The notes under the pieces are model-generated. The model was not told the DNA's origin, did no database searches, and worked only from the letters and a program-made list of their open reading frames with translations. Below are positions 54,884 through 64,000 of a stretch of 64,000 bases of DNA, one piece after another. Origin of the DNA: an uncultured Opitutia bacterium (GTDB lineage: Bacteria; Verrucomicrobiota; Verrucomicrobiia; Opitutales; Opitutaceae); contig CAIQQB010000032.1 in NCBI GenBank assembly GCA_903873805.1, positions 18,143 to 82,142 on the forward strand, written 5' to 3'. The translations under genes were made by a program, and so were the position numbers. The first letter of the stretch is position 1. Each line of letters opens with the position of its first letter.

Positions 54884-56853
54884 GCGTGACCCGCCGCGGC
54901 CCAGCAGGTCCGCAGCGCCTCGCCAAACCGGCGGGCCTGGCCGGCGTGGTCCAGCAACGGGCCCGCCCGCAACCCGTCGCGCAGTCCGGCGCTGAGCACC
55001 CCGAGCCGAATCCGGTCGCCCGCCAGCGCAGTCGCGATTCCGATATAGTCGTTCTCCGTCTCGGCGATCCACTCGGGATGTCCCGCGGCGGTGAGCAGCG
55101 AAACGCCAACCCGGCTGCGGTGCTCGCGGCCCGCCAACGTCACCACCGGCCGGCCCATCCACAGCGCTTCGCAGGTCGTCGTCGTGCCATGATACGGATA
55201 CGGATCGAGCGCGACGTCGATGCGCCGGTAAAGCTCCAGATGGGCGGAGGTCCCCGGAGTCCGTCCAATCAGGTCGATCCGCGCCGGGTCCAGGCTCTGC
55301 GCGGCGCAACGGGTCAGCAGTTCGCTCCGGCGGCCCGCGGTGTCCAGGCCGTGGCCCTTGAGCAGCAGGCGCGAGCCGGGCACAGCAGCGAGAATGGCGG
55401 CCCAGCGGCGGAGCGTGCCGGGAGAAAGTTTCGCCGGATTGTTGAATGAGCCGAAGGTGACGCCGGTGGAGCTTTCCGCGAGGCACGGCGGCGGCGACAC
55501 CGGCGGGGCGTCGGCGGGCGGCTGATAGCACCAGGCGGTCGGCGCGAATCGCACCAAACGCTCGGAATAAAACGGGTCGGTCAGTCCTTCCGGATCGGCA
55601 AGCGCATCCGTCAGCCGGCAGTCCATCGCCGCCAGCCCGGTGGTGTTCGGATAACCGAGGTAGGTGATCTGCAGCGGCGCCAGCCGCCGGGCGAACAGGG
55701 GCAGCCGGTTGATCCCGGTGTGGCCCGCCAGGTCCACCAGCACGTCGGGTGCGTCCCGGCGGATGGCCGCCTCCACCACCGCCGGCGGCAGTCCCGCCAG
55801 GTGATGCCAGCGGGCCGCGTGCGTCTGCAGCCGCGCACTGACTTCGTCCATCACCGGGTGGTCGTGGTAGAGCCACACCTCAAACTCCGCCCGGTCGAGG
55901 TGCGCCAGCAGCGGTTCGAGAAAGGCCGCGACGGCATGGCGGCGCAGATCCGGCGAAAGAAACGCCACGCGCAGCGGCCGCGGCGCGGTCCGGTCGGACA
56001 CGCGGCCAGCGCGGCCGGGCTGGTCATGGGCCCGGCCGAACGCGTCGTGGGCGGCCTTCAGGTCCGCTGCGGAAACCTCCTCCGTGTAGTTCAGGCAGAG
56101 CAGGCGGGCGCTGCCGGCCTCGGCGTTGGCCGGATCGCGGGCGAGCACGGCCTCGTAGGCGGCCACGGCCTCCGGCAGGCGGCAGGCTTCCTGCAGCGCA
56201 AGCCCGCGGCCGAGCTGGGCCGCCAGCAGCCCCGGTTCGAGCGTGAGCGCGCGGTCGAGCGCGAGGAGCGCTTCCTCGGGTTGGTGGAGCGTGGCAAGCG
56301 CAATGCCGAGATTTTTCCAGGCGGCGGCGTGGGCCGGGAAACGTTGCGCGGTCGTCTGTAGGAGCGGCAGCGCCGCCGCAAAACCGTGTCGCTCCGCCGT
56401 CAGCGCTCCGACCCGTTCGTGCAACGCAGCCTGTTCCGGTCGCAGATGCGCCGCCGTGGTCGCGGCATCCAGGGCGGCACCCAGCACACCGCGCCGGTGT
56501 TGCACGAGCGAAAGATGCTCCCAGGCCTCGACCATCGCCGGATCGAGCTCCAAAGCACGGCGCAGGCTGGACTCGGCCGGCTCCAGCTCCCCGAGCGCCA
56601 GCTGCGCCGCGCCCAGGCGCATCGCGCAGAGGGCGGAACCGGGCATGAGCTTGAGCGCCCGCGCCAGCAGCGTCGCCGCCTCGGCGTGGCGTCCGAGCTG
56701 GTGCGCGGCAAGCCCGCCCAGATGCCAGGCGTCGAAGGCGCTCGGAACCGTCCGCCGCACCTGGGCGTATAGCCGGTAAGCGGGCTCGAACCGGCCCGCC
56801 TGATGGTGGGTCACGGCCTGCTGCAGCTGCAGTTTGGGGTTAGGCTGTCGCAT
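54880..56853 (-). CDS. TPR - GT41 (O-GlcNAc transferase-like) protein 2
   Basis: 657 residues from ATG 56851-56853 (MRQPNPKLQLQQAVTHH). About seven TPRs span 10-265. The GT41 part (about 285-650) carries FLSPDLRRHAVAAFLEPLL, VDLAGHTGINRLPLFA, TYLGYPNTTGLAAMDCRLTD, TFGSFNNPAKLSPGTLRRW, LLLKGHG and YPYHGTTTTCEALWMG. Overlaps its upstream neighbour by 14 bp and the next by 4 bp. The middle, largest copy; differences among TPR parts could give different protein targets. Confidence 0.92.
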   Translation of the reverse strand: MRQPNPKLQLQQAVTHHQAGRFEPAYRLYAQVRRTVPSAFDAWHLGGLAAHQLGRHAEAATLLARALKLMPGSALCAMRLGAAQLALGELEPAESSLRRALELDPAMVEAWEHLSLVQHRRGVLGAALDAATTAAHLRPEQAALHERVGALTAERHGFAAALPLLQTTAQRFPAHAAAWKNLGIALATLHQPEEALLALDRALTLEPGLLAAQLGRGLALQEACRLPEAVAAYEAVLARDPANAEAGSARLLCLNYTEEVSAADLKAAHDAFGRAHDQPGRAGRVSDRTAPRPLRVAFLSPDLRRHAVAAFLEPLLAHLDRAEFEVWLYHDHPVMDEVSARLQTHAARWHHLAGLPPAVVEAAIRRDAPDVLVDLAGHTGINRLPLFARRLAPLQITYLGYPNTTGLAAMDCRLTDALADPEGLTDPFYSERLVRFAPTAWCYQPPADAPPVSPPPCLAESSTGVTFGSFNNPAKLSPGTLRRWAAILAAVPGSRLLLKGHGLDTAGRRSELLTRCAAQSLDPARIDLIGRTPGTSAHLELYRRIDVALDPYPYHGTTTTCEALWMGRPVVTLAGREHRSRVGVSLLTAAGHPEWIAETENDYIGIATALAGDRIRLGVLSAGLRDGLRAGPLLDHAGQARRFGEALRTCWAAAGHA

Positions 56854-58702
56854 GGTTGGATTCGTTCCAGCACCGGTGCAACGCCTCGCCAAACCGGCGG
56901 GCCTGGCCGGCATGGTCGAGCAGCGGCGAGGCGCTGACCGCCGCACGCAGCCCGGCGCACCGCACGGCGAGCGCGGAAGGATCCGCCGCCAGCCGCGTCG
57001 CGATGCGCACGTAGTCGTCGGCGGTCGCCGCCACGCAGTCGCCCTGCCCGACCGCGGTCAGCAGCGAAACGCCGACGCGGCTCGCATGGCGGTCGCCCGC
57101 CAGCGAGACGACGGGGCGCCCCATCCACAGCGCCTCACACGTCGTCGTCGTGCCGTGATAGGTCACGGGATCCAGCGCAACATCCACCCGGTGATAGGAG
57201 GCGAGATGGTCGCCCAGCCCCGCAGTCGGGGGCGCGAGCGTCAGCCGGTCCCGCGGCAGACCGGCCTGCGTCGCGGCGCGGAGGAACCGCTCGGGCTCGG
57301 GCGTGTAACCCTTGACCAGCAGGCGCGAGCCCGGGGTCGCGGCCAGCACGCGCGCCCAGAGGCGGAGGGTGGCCGGGGTCAGCTTGGTGAGATTGTTGAA
57401 CGAGCCAAAGGTGACGCCGGTGCCGGAATTTTGCGCGCACGGCGGCGGCACTGTCGGCGGGGCGGCGTCGGGCGGCTGGTAACACCACGCGGTCGGCGCA
57501 AAGCGCACCAGGTTTTCCGTGTGCAGCGCATCCGTGTCGCCAGGCGGGTCCGCGAGGAGGTCGGTCAGGCGGAAATCCACCGCGGCCAGCCCGGTGGTGT
57601 CGGGATAACCCAGATACGTGACCTGCACCGGGGCCAGGCGGCGGGCGAGCAGCGCCATGCGGTTGAAGCCGGTGTGCCCGGTCAAATCCACCAGCAGATC
57701 GGGGGCGTCGGCGAGGATTTGTTTTTCCACCAGCTGGTCGGACAGGCCGACGATGTTGCGCCAGAGCCCGGCCCGGGTTTTCAGCCGCGCCGTCATGGCA
57801 TCGACGGTGAAGTGGTCGTGGTAGAGCACGACCTCGAACCGGGCCGGATCGAGGTGGGCGAGGAGCGGGTCGAGGAAAAACGCGACGGAGTGGGTGCGAA
57901 AGTCCGGCGACAGGAAGGCGACGCGCAGACGTTCGCCGGCCCCGGGGCGGCGCGGCAGGGTGCGCGTTTCGCCCGGTGCCACGGCGCGGCCGTAGGCGGC
58001 GTGTTCGGCGGCCAGTTGCTCGCGCGGCAGGCCGTCAACATAATGGAGCAGCAGCAGCCGGAAACTCCTCGCCTCGTGCTCGCCGGGATGGGCGGCAACC
58101 ACCGCGGCGAAATCCGCGAGCGCCTCTTCCAGGCGGTGGCAGGCATAGAGCGCCTGCGCCCGGCCGCTGCGGGCCTTCGCGTGCGCGGGATCGAGCGCGA
58201 GGGCGCGCTCCTGCGCGGCCAGCGCCTCCACTGCCTGGCCCGTGGAAAGGAGGGCCGAGCCGAGGCAGCTCCACGCGTGCACATCGCCCGGCCGCAGCTC
58301 GACGCTGCGCCGGAGGGTGGCAATGGCCTCGGGGGTCTGGCCGCCGAGCAGGAGAAACGTGCCCAGATTGCACACGGCCTCGGCGTTGGCGGGTTCCAGC
58401 CGCACGGCCTCGCGCAGGTGCCGCTCGGCGGCTTCGCGGCGGCCCAGCTTGGCCAGCGCGAGCCCCAGACACATCCGGGTGGCGCCCGAACGCGGCATCT
58501 GGCCCGCCGCCTGATTCAGCCACTCAACCGCCTCGGCGGGCTGGTCGAGCTGGAACAGGGCGGCTCCGCCGATGTGCAGCACGCGATAGTCGCGCGGCGA
58601 AGCCGACCGCAGCCGCCGGTAAATCGTCACGGCCTGCGCCAGACGCCCCGCCTGGTGATGGGCGAAGGCCGTTTCGAATCCGCTGGTCGGGGGATGGCGC
58701 AT
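56840..58702 (-). CDS. TPR - GT41 (O-GlcNAc transferase-like) protein 1
   Basis: 620 residues. TPRs (about 5-225, for example GTFLLLGGQTPEAIATLRRS) are followed by the GT41 region (about 245-615): FLSPDFRTHSVAFFLDPLL, VDLTGHTGFNRMALLA, TYLGYPDTTGLAAVDFRLTD, TFGSFNNLTKLTPATLRLW, LLVKGY and VTYHGTTTTCEALWMG. First of the tandem trio on the minus strand. Its start follows 30 bp after the glycosyltransferase-like gene at 58732. Confidence 0.92.
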   Translation of the reverse strand: MRHPPTSGFETAFAHHQAGRLAQAVTIYRRLRSASPRDYRVLHIGGAALFQLDQPAEAVEWLNQAAGQMPRSGATRMCLGLALAKLGRREAAERHLREAVRLEPANAEAVCNLGTFLLLGGQTPEAIATLRRSVELRPGDVHAWSCLGSALLSTGQAVEALAAQERALALDPAHAKARSGRAQALYACHRLEEALADFAAVVAAHPGEHEARSFRLLLLHYVDGLPREQLAAEHAAYGRAVAPGETRTLPRRPGAGERLRVAFLSPDFRTHSVAFFLDPLLAHLDPARFEVVLYHDHFTVDAMTARLKTRAGLWRNIVGLSDQLVEKQILADAPDLLVDLTGHTGFNRMALLARRLAPVQVTYLGYPDTTGLAAVDFRLTDLLADPPGDTDALHTENLVRFAPTAWCYQPPDAAPPTVPPPCAQNSGTGVTFGSFNNLTKLTPATLRLWARVLAATPGSRLLVKGYTPEPERFLRAATQAGLPRDRLTLAPPTAGLGDHLASYHRVDVALDPVTYHGTTTTCEALWMGRPVVSLAGDRHASRVGVSLLTAVGQGDCVAATADDYVRIATRLAADPSALAVRCAGLRAAVSASPLLDHAGQARRFGEALHRCWNESNHATA

Positions 58703-58710
58703 GGCGGAAA

Positions 58711-58803
58711 GTGAGAAGGTTGAAGGCTGAATTATGAAACCAAGGACAGCACTGCCGGAGGCTCCGAAATTTCATCCTTCATCCTTTTGACTTCATCCTT
58801 GTT
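58711..58803. repeat. TTCATCC-type inverted repeat at the 3' end of the glycosyltransferase-like gene
   Basis: GAAGGTTGAAGGCTGAATTA-like text (about 58714-58736) faces ATTTCATCCTTCATCC repeats (58769-58800). It is an imperfect inverted repeat of lower GC content that contributes the last residues of the gene at 58732-59877. Confidence 0.55.
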
Positions 58804-59877
58804 GAATTCGGCGATCGCCCCGGCCACGACCCCGCCGATCGTTTCGTTGCGGTTGAAATGATCATAGATGCGCCGGCGGGCGGCCGTCGGCAGCGCCAGC
58901 GCCCGCTCGCAGGCATCACCGAGTGCCGGCAGGTCGCCGTGGGGATACCGCACGATCAGGTCCGCCGCCGCGAGGTCGTCGAGCCGCCCGCCCTGGCGCG
59001 CATTCTCCGCCACCGGCACCAGCCCGAGGCAGCCAGACCAGAAGGGCCGGTCGGTGTGCGTGCGGCTCATCGCCGGAGTGACAAATTTCCGGCCTTCCGG
59101 ACAGAGCGCGACCTGGTGACGGTTCAGCCGGTCCCGCGCCCCGACCTCGACCGAGTGGTCGTGGCTGGCGACAAAGCGGTCCCGGAAGCGGCCGCGCAGG
59201 TAGTCGATCTGGCGCTGGCGGTGCGGCGTCAGGCCGAGCTGCGAGCCGAGAAAGAGGATGCTGGGCTCGGGGTGCTCGTTGAAGGGGACGGCGAACGGCA
59301 CCAGGTTGGCCACCCAGCTGCGGTGGATGGTCACCGCTCCGACCGGCAGCCGCGCGGCCGCGGACGGTTCCAGCGGCTGCTCATCGTGAATCAGCACATC
59401 CAGGTGCGGAGCCAGCGCGGCAAACCCCCGCATGGTGCGGCTCGCCTCGTCAAACGCATAGAACAACACCCGGCCACCCTGCCGCCGGACAAACGCCGCC
59501 ACCTTTGCCGCGGCCTCGCCCGGGATGAGCGCCGGATGCTGCCCGGTAAAAACCAGCCACCACGTCTCGTCCGCCGGCCGGTGCGCCAGCGCGCCGACAA
59601 ATGCCGCCAGTCCGGATGCGCCCAGCACCTGGGCGGCCCGGAATTCCACCCCCGGATGCTGCAGCGCCGCCAGACAACGGACGTTTTCACCGTGCCAGTC
59701 GCGATCGAGCCGCGCCATCCGCAGCAGGCCGGGATCGGCGGGATCGCTCACCCGCGCCCGCAAATCGGACTGCGTCCGCCCGGCCAGATGGCAGGCAGCC
59801 GGCTCGGGTTGCCCGGCCCAGGGACAGAAGATCCAGAGCCGCACGGCCGGAAGAGCGGGTAAAATCGGCGCATTCAT
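58732..59877 (-). CDS. Glycosyltransferase-like protein (exostosin/GT-B-like)
   Basis: 381 residues from ATG 59875-59877 (MNAPILPALPAVRLWIF). FLGSQLGLTPHRQRQIDYLR (about 228-247), VALCPEGRKFVTPAMSRTH and WSGCLGLVPVAENA (about 300-317) recall the nucleotide-sugar-binding half of exostosin/GT47 or GT-B enzymes. The family is uncertain. First gene of the minus-strand run that includes the three GT41 genes, so it probably acts in the same modification. Its C-terminal tail (FNKDEVKRMKDEISEPP) is encoded by a repeat. Confidence 0.7.
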   Translation of the reverse strand: MNAPILPALPAVRLWIFCPWAGQPEPAACHLAGRTQSDLRARVSDPADPGLLRMARLDRDWHGENVRCLAALQHPGVEFRAAQVLGASGLAAFVGALAHRPADETWWLVFTGQHPALIPGEAAAKVAAFVRRQGGRVLFYAFDEASRTMRGFAALAPHLDVLIHDEQPLEPSAAARLPVGAVTIHRSWVANLVPFAVPFNEHPEPSILFLGSQLGLTPHRQRQIDYLRGRFRDRFVASHDHSVEVGARDRLNRHQVALCPEGRKFVTPAMSRTHTDRPFWSGCLGLVPVAENARQGGRLDDLAAADLIVRYPHGDLPALGDACERALALPTAARRRIYDHFNRNETIGGVVAGAIAEFNKDEVKRMKDEISEPPAVLSLVS

Positions 59878-60003
59878 GGGACACGGACCGACCGCCGGTC
59901 GCGCGCGGACGCCACCGGTCGCGACTTCCAGGGACGGGAGCCGGATAAGCAACGAGGTAAAATCATGTTTGGTCGGATTTGCATGATTTGGGCCAGACCG
60001 GCC

Positions 60004-60021
60004 GGTGGTAATGTTACCACC
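60004..60021. promoter_or_regulatory. 18-bp palindrome GGTGGTAATGTTACCACC, probable operator
   Basis: Perfect eight-base half-sites (GGTGGTAA/TTACCACC) separated by TG, in the 294-bp divergent gap between the glycosyltransferase-like gene and the HDOD gene. The following AT-rich patch (about 60022-60055) would suit a promoter. The regulator is unknown. The rest of the gap holds nothing else recognisable. Confidence 0.55.
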
Positions 60022-60171
60022 TTGTTTCCAGGTATTTAAATTATATCTATCTCGTCGGGCCGCCGGTGCCGCCCGCCTGGAACCGGACGGGGGAAAAAAT
60101 TGCCCGCATTCCCGAGGCCGCGCCGGCGCCGCAATCCCTCCGGCGCCTGAATTCGGATTAATCCGGCCGCG

Positions 60172-61134
60172 TTGTGTGCCGATGACGTGCGCAACGTGAA
60201 CCCATCTTCCGCGCCCACGCTTTCCCGGCGAACTGAATCGGCAGGCGGGCCCTACTCCGACGACGAGATCCGGCGGCGCATTGAGCGCTGCCCGAAACTC
60301 GCCTCCTTGCAGAGCATCAACCGGAAGCTCGCCGGACTGGTCAATTCCGAGCAGAGCTACACCGCCCAGATCGCCGAGATCATCCAGCGCGACCCGTCGC
60401 TAACGGCCCGGCTGCTGCGGATGGTAAACAGCGTTTATTTCGGCCTCAGCGCGAAAGTGAACAGCATCGAGGAGGCCGTGCTCTACCTCGGGTTGCGCCA
60501 GATTCGCGAGCTCTCCATGGCCACCCCCGTCATCGAGGACCTCGAAAAGATCGGCTTGTCGTCGCTCAAGCTGCCCTGGCGCGAGCTGTGGCGGCACTCC
60601 ATCGGCACCGCGATCATGACCCGCGAGATCCTCGCCACCACCGACCTGCTGATCGACGACGACACCGATTACATCATCGGCCTGCTCCACAATGTCGGGA
60701 AAGTCGTCCTCGCCACCGCGTTTCCCCTCGAGTTCCAGGAGATCATCGGCCGCGAATACGACAGCGCCGAGGCCGTCTGCGAAGCCGAACGCGCCCTGGT
60801 CGGCTGGGACCACACCCAGATCGGCGGTTTCTATCTGGAAAAACACCAGCTCGCGCCGGAAATTGTCGAGGCCGTGCGGTATCACGCCTGTCCGTCCGAG
60901 GCCCCGGAGCACGCGACCTACGCCGCCGCTGTGCAGGTGGCCGACCTGCTGGTGCGGGAGATCGGCATCAGCGGCGGGTTTGAGAAGATCCCGTCCCTGC
61001 CGCTGGGCAGCGGCGAGCGGTCCGAGGGCTGGCGCATCCTTTTCTGCGACAACGAACGCGAGGAGTCGCTGGCCAAGGCTGCCCTCGCCAACGCCATGAG
61101 CCAGCTGCCGGCCATCCTGAGCGGCCTCGTCTGA
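60172..61134 (+). CDS. HDOD-domain signalling protein
   Basis: About 320 residues. TTG 60172 gives the longest frame; GTG 60187 or GTG 60196 are equally possible, because no ribosome-binding site stands out. The HDOD region (about 35-240) has CPKLASLQSINRKLAGLVN, SLTARLLRMVNSVYFG, EEAVLYLGLRQIRELSMA and GLLHNVGKVVLATAFP. HDOD proteins bind signalling partners and lack the intact HD phosphohydrolase motif (here HNVGK). Its gene is 4 bp before a hybrid kinase, so the two probably work together. Motility or stress regulation is likely but unproven. Confidence 0.88.
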   Translation: MCADDVRNVNPSSAPTLSRRTESAGGPYSDDEIRRRIERCPKLASLQSINRKLAGLVNSEQSYTAQIAEIIQRDPSLTARLLRMVNSVYFGLSAKVNSIEEAVLYLGLRQIRELSMATPVIEDLEKIGLSSLKLPWRELWRHSIGTAIMTREILATTDLLIDDDTDYIIGLLHNVGKVVLATAFPLEFQEIIGREYDSAEAVCEAERALVGWDHTQIGGFYLEKHQLAPEIVEAVRYHACPSEAPEHATYAAAVQVADLLVREIGISGGFEKIPSLPLGSGERSEGWRILFCDNEREESLAKAALANAMSQLPAILSGLV

Positions 61135-61138
61135 TCCC

Positions 61139-63061
<1,923 letters not shown>

Positions 63062-63170
63062 GCCCGGGGGATTCCCGCAGCATTGGCCGCAGCGTCTCAC
63101 CTCGTGACCAACCACTGGCATGAGCAGGCGGCCTGCCCGGAAAGGTGGGTGCTGGCTCAGTTTGAGAATT

Positions 63171-63218
63171 GTAGGTCGGGGTTTATCCCCGACACGTCGG
63201 ACGTGAAGCCCGACCTAC
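63171..63218. repeat. 48-bp palindromic repeat, copy A
   Basis: Ends GTAGGTCGGG/CCCGACCTAC. It is the near-exact reverse complement of the unit at 63855-63903, so the two copies face each other around tRNA-Tyr and other repeats. The stretch 63062-63310 holds no gene. Confidence 0.8.
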
Positions 63219-63310
63219 GGCGGCAAAAAGCAATCTGAGCCACCACCCAAGAGTGGAACGCATTGACCCAACGCGCTCCTCGGCAACCGCGCCGCCCCCT
63301 CGCGGGAAAA

Positions 63311-63396
<86 letters not shown>

Positions 63397-63509
63397 AATT
63401 GCGGAAGGCGGAAACTCGCGAGTCGGCCCCCCGAGTTCAAGGCTTTTTTCCATTTTGGCCGCCGGCAGCCTCGGCCCCACCGTCCTCGGATCTCCTGCCT
63501 GGTCTGATG

Positions 63510-63533
63510 CAGGCGGGGTGCCCTCACCCCGCG
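63510..63533. repeat. CGGGGTG/CACCCCG hairpin repeat, second copy
   Basis: Same unit as at 3670-3694. Part of the gene-free end of the window (63397-64000), which is almost entirely repeats. Confidence 0.7.
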
Positions 63534-63548
63534 AGTTGGGCCTCTGCC

Positions 63549-63635
63549 AATCGTTCTCGTTCTCCTACTCATTCTCGTTCTCACCTCTCGGTTCTTGGTT
63601 TCGATCCCGAGAACGAGTAAGAGAACGAGAACGAT
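63549..63635. repeat. Third copy of the CGTTCTCGTTCTC inverted repeat
   Basis: Arms 63549-63582 and 63609-63635 match the copy at 21924-22018, including the TAAGAGAACGAGAACGAT outer end. Confidence 0.8.
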
Positions 63636-63660
63636 CTTCAGAGACCGACAGGCACGAAAT

Positions 63661-63720
63661 GTAGGCGGGGGTGCCCTCACCCCGCGCTTCGGCCCCGCGG
63701 GGTGAGGACACCCCGCCCAC
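63661..63720. repeat. Two facing CGGGGTG/CACCCCG units forming a larger hairpin
   Basis: GTAGGCGGGGGTGCCCTCAC and a facing GTGAGGACACCCCGCCCAC, with CTTCGG at the centre, make a 60-bp near-palindrome. Each half is the unit seen at 3670 and 63510. Confidence 0.75.
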
Positions 63721-63854
63721 ATCCGACCAGCGATAAGTTCGAAGTCGATGTCGCCTTCTCCGCGGCTGACCCGGCGTCCCCTTCCGCCCATAACCGAGCT
63801 GCGCTGCCCCCTCCGCCCCGCGCCTGGTCGTGGCTCAGCATGCTGTTTGATGCC

Positions 63855-63903
63855 GTAGGTCGGGCTTCACGCCCGACGGGTCGGGGATAAACCCCCCACC
63901 TAC
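63855..63903. repeat. 48-bp palindromic repeat, copy B (inverted)
   Basis: Reads GTAGGTCGGGCTTCACG... and ends CCCACCTAC; it is copy A in the opposite orientation with a few changes. No gene is recognised between here and the right edge of the window. Confidence 0.8.
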
Positions 63904-64000
63904 CATTCGCAAACTGGGCCCCCAACCCGGCGTCTCCGCCGTGACGTGACCTCGCTTTTTTGAGCCACCTTGAGTGACAGTCTGGGCCACGAAAGGACCC

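Noticed and set aside
63405..64000. Several short open frames at the right edge
   Set aside because: They translate palindromic repeats, overlap each other on both strands and show no family motifs or ribosome-binding sites.

Overview
The window is GC-rich DNA from what is probably a motile member of the Verrucomicrobiota, most likely Opitutales/Opitutaceae. That placement is an inference from gene content: a FloA/NfeD pair, proline/alanine-rich tails on many proteins, PAS histidine kinases with C-terminal receivers, an all-alpha dUTPase, a PL4 pectin lyase, and many short palindromic repeats between genes. No rRNA or other decisive marker is present. Genes are dense and mostly in short operons with ATGA overlaps.

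Region by region. 1-3.6 kb: end of an unidentified gene, palindromic repeats, a minus-strand nfeD-floA-small-protein operon and an aldose-1-epimerase relative. 3.8-5.5 kb: TatA-like protein and an MFS transporter. 5.8-12.2 kb: a complete tripartite RND efflux operon (marR, adaptor, RND pump, TolC) with a palindromic operator in front of marR. 12.3-20.9 kb: transketolase, a secreted LolA-like/serine-protease fusion, dUTPase, an Arg/Gly-rich disordered protein, a MurA homologue and RuvB. 21.2-23.5 kb: SDR + FolE2 + PTPS, which reads as a tetrahydrobiopterin-type pterin pathway. 23.7-26.8 kb: MBL-fold hydrolase, pyruvate kinase, beta-carbonic anhydrase. 27-32.7 kb: PL4 rhamnogalacturonan lyase, ECF sigma factor with a membrane partner, two small envelope proteins.

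32.7-47 kb is a flagellar and chemotaxis block: a sigma-54 response regulator, CheX, a REC-pseudoREC-STAS protein, a TPR protein and a FlgN-like protein, a hybrid kinase, then a minus-strand operon (fliD, a lipoprotein, a small FlgM-like protein, fliS, a fliT-like gene) that diverges from two tandem flagellin genes. A FliA (sigma-28) type promoter lies in front of fliD, and a weaker one in front of the first flagellin gene.

47.3-59.9 kb is a glycan/modification island directly behind the flagellins. It holds a 1267-residue four-part protein (glycosyltransferase, TPR, TagF-like glycerophosphotransferase fold, methyltransferase), a methyltransferase, a HAD phosphatase, a nucleotidyltransferase, three tandem overlapping TPR-GT41 O-GlcNAc-transferase-like genes, and a further glycosyltransferase-like gene. 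The most interesting hypothesis here is that this island decorates flagellin, or another surface protein or glycan, with an O-linked sugar and possibly a phosphodiester-linked, methylated group. 60-63 kb: HDOD protein and hybrid kinase. The last kilobase holds tRNA-Tyr and a dense cluster of palindromic repeats, with no convincing protein gene.
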